6,549 bases of DNA, taken from NCBI GenBank assembly GCA_038246575.1, contig JBBRVU010000215.1, positions 1 to 6,549 of the forward strand. Direction: 5' to 3'. The translations under genes and the position numbers were made by a program. Each line of letters begins with the position of its first letter. The stretch's first letter is position 1. This document shows, one piece after another, positions 5,992-6,549 of this stretch. This DNA comes from JACCUZ01 sp038246575. Its GTDB lineage: Bacteria > Actinomycetota > Actinomycetes > JACCUZ01. The notes beneath the pieces are model-generated. The model saw only the letters and a list, made by a program, of their open reading frames with translations, had not been told where the DNA came from and did not search any database.

Positions 5992-6232
5992 AGTCGCCGG
6001 AGCTGCGCGGCTGGTCCCAGTCCGCCAGCGCGACGGTCTCCCTGAGGAAGGCTCTGGTCTCGAGGAAGTCGGACAGCGACGTCCGGTGCTCGTCGCAGGC
6101 GGCCCAGGTCTTGCGGCGCTCCGGCGAGTGGATCTTGGAGTTGTTCCAGGCGAGGACCCAGGTCGCGACCGACCGGCAGCCCTTCGCGGAGCAGATCGGC
6201 GACGGCGTCTCCCGGACCGAGGCCTCGCTCAC
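5990..6232 (-). CDS. Small conserved actinobacterial Cys/His-rich protein, possible zinc site
   Basis: This 80-residue protein has Cys14-x4-Cys19 (ICSAKGCRSVATWVLAWN) and Cys46-x2-His49 (WAACDEHRTSLSDFL). Together they could form one Cys3His metal site, probably zinc. Between them is a conserved-looking NNSKIHSPERRKTW segment, and the C-terminal third is predicted to be helical. There is no signal peptide or membrane segment. Short proteins of this pattern are familiar from actinobacterial genomes. Some carry the name 'acetone carboxylase', but nothing here resembles a subunit of that enzyme and I take the name as a propagated error. The start GTG 6232 has GGTGAG six bases upstream, and all early codons end in G or C. 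Function is unknown. Confidence 0.75.
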   Translation of the reverse strand: MSEASVRETPSPICSAKGCRSVATWVLAWNNSKIHSPERRKTWAACDEHRTSLSDFLETRAFLRETVALADWDQPRSSGD

Positions 6233-6284
6233 GCCCTGCTCACCGACAGCTCCCGCGGGTCCGGACGGCTCCGAGCGGAGCGGG

Positions 6285-6324
6285 GCGATGCCGGGCAGCC
6301 ACGGGGGGAGCCGCCCGGCATCGC
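6285..6324 (-). terminator. Strong hairpin, 12-bp perfect stem, downstream of the DUF3099 gene
   Basis: The arm at 6285-6296 (GCGATGCCGGGC) is perfectly complementary to 6313-6324, with a 16-base loop containing a run of six G on the plus strand. It lies in the 164-base gap between the DUF3099 stop and the start of the small Cys/His gene, both on the minus strand, and begins 73 bases after the DUF3099 stop. It is most simply a rho-independent-type terminator without a U-tract. If the promoter proposed at 6373-6400 is real, the hairpin would lie in the 5' untranslated region of the small gene and could act there instead. No other gene is visible in this gap. Confidence 0.55.
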
Positions 6325-6372
6325 GATCGGGACGTCGTCGGCGGCACGAACCGGCTCAGACGACGTGGCCGG

Positions 6373-6400
6373 AGTATTGCACGATCTGATGTCACATCAA
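6373..6400 (-). promoter_or_regulatory. Possible promoter for the small Cys/His gene
   Basis: On the minus strand TTGATG (6400-6395) and AATACT (6378-6373) are separated by 16 bases. Each matches the sigma-70-type consensus at four of six positions. The segment is visibly richer in A and T than its surroundings. Transcription would begin near 6367, leaving a leader of about 135 bases that contains the 12-bp hairpin. The -35 overlaps the DUF3099 stop codon and a palindrome. Confidence 0.3.
6387..6399. repeat. Perfect 13-base palindrome, operator-like
   Basis: TGATGT C ACATCA: two 6-base arms around one central base. It overlaps the DUF3099 stop codon and the proposed -35 hexamer at 6395-6400, a position where a bound repressor would block transcription of the small gene. 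With arms this short and GC-poor it is unusual for this genome, but I cannot name a regulator. Confidence 0.35.
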
Positions 6401-6549
6401 GTCCGGGTTCCCTCGATTGCCGGACGATCAGGTGTGCCTCCGGCGTCCGGGAGATCGATCGCGCGTTCCCTCCCGCCGTTGGCGAACACGACCGAGAGGT
6501 ACGGCAGCAGCACCGCCCCGGCCAGGAAGACCCAGCGCAGCCAGCCGTC
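6397..6549 (-). CDS. DUF3099 domain membrane protein, C-terminal fragment
   Basis: The minus-strand frame is open from the right edge to TGA at 6399-6397 and encodes the last 50 residues. It begins DGWLRWVFLAGAVLLPYLSV and continues VFANGGRERAIDLPDAG. A hydrophobic helix that ends in LPY-x-SV-x-x-AN, followed by a short charged tail, is the pattern of the second transmembrane helix of the actinobacterial DUF3099 family. The usual first helix must lie beyond the window. Function of the family is unknown. In actinobacterial genomes I recall this family near fabG and fabI, which would be to the right if the neighbourhood is conserved; that is memory, not something visible here. Confidence 0.7.
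   Translation of the reverse strand, partial: DGWLRWVFLAGAVLLPYLSVVFANGGRERAIDLPDAGGTPDRPAIEGTRT

Noticed and set aside
1..6549. CRISPR array, transposon ends, tRNA or rRNA
   Set aside because: I saw no regularly spaced direct repeats, no transposase motif with flanking inverted repeats, and no tRNA-like or rRNA-like conserved stretches on either strand.

Overview
The window looks like a stretch of ordinary chromosome from a high-GC actinobacterium. Reasons: GC is high by eye throughout, third codon positions are almost always G or C, GTG starts are common, and the gene content is actinobacterial (SURF1, a lone moaA, a DUF3099 protein, and a small CxxxxC/CxxH protein next to them). I cannot name the genus. 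I see no phage, transposon, CRISPR array, rRNA or tRNA, and no clear sign of recent transfer.

Layout, left to right. The tail of a winged-helix DNA-binding protein (+) enters from the left edge and converges on an SDR-family oxidoreductase (-). The SDR gene is divergent from an LD-carboxypeptidase-like S66 peptidase gene (+), about 60 bases away. The peptidase gene converges on a GH15 glycoside hydrolase gene (-) with only 3 bases between the two stop codons. The GH15 gene is the second gene of a two-gene unit: its GTG start overlaps the stop of the upstream SURF1 gene (-) by 4 bases. SURF1 is divergent from moaA (+) across 125 bases. moaA converges on a small Cys/His-rich protein gene (-). 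A gap of 164 bases with a strong hairpin and a palindrome follows. The 3' end of a DUF3099 membrane protein gene (-) runs off the right edge.

How the genes relate. There is no single pathway. MoaA starts molybdenum cofactor synthesis, SURF1 helps assemble cytochrome c oxidase, the S66 peptidase probably acts in cell-wall peptide recycling, and GH15 acts on an alpha-glucoside such as trehalose or a glucan. The only tight genetic coupling visible is SURF1-GH15.

The most interesting signals are small. The same arrangement, TANNNT followed by exactly six bases and then GTG or ATG, occurs three times: before moaA, before SURF1 and upstream of the peptidase gene. It fits promoters for leaderless mRNAs. 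In the third case it points to a 14-codon open frame overlapping the peptidase start. The SDR protein lacks the usual Tyr-x-x-x-Lys catalytic pair. I did not find a convincing new multi-gene system.
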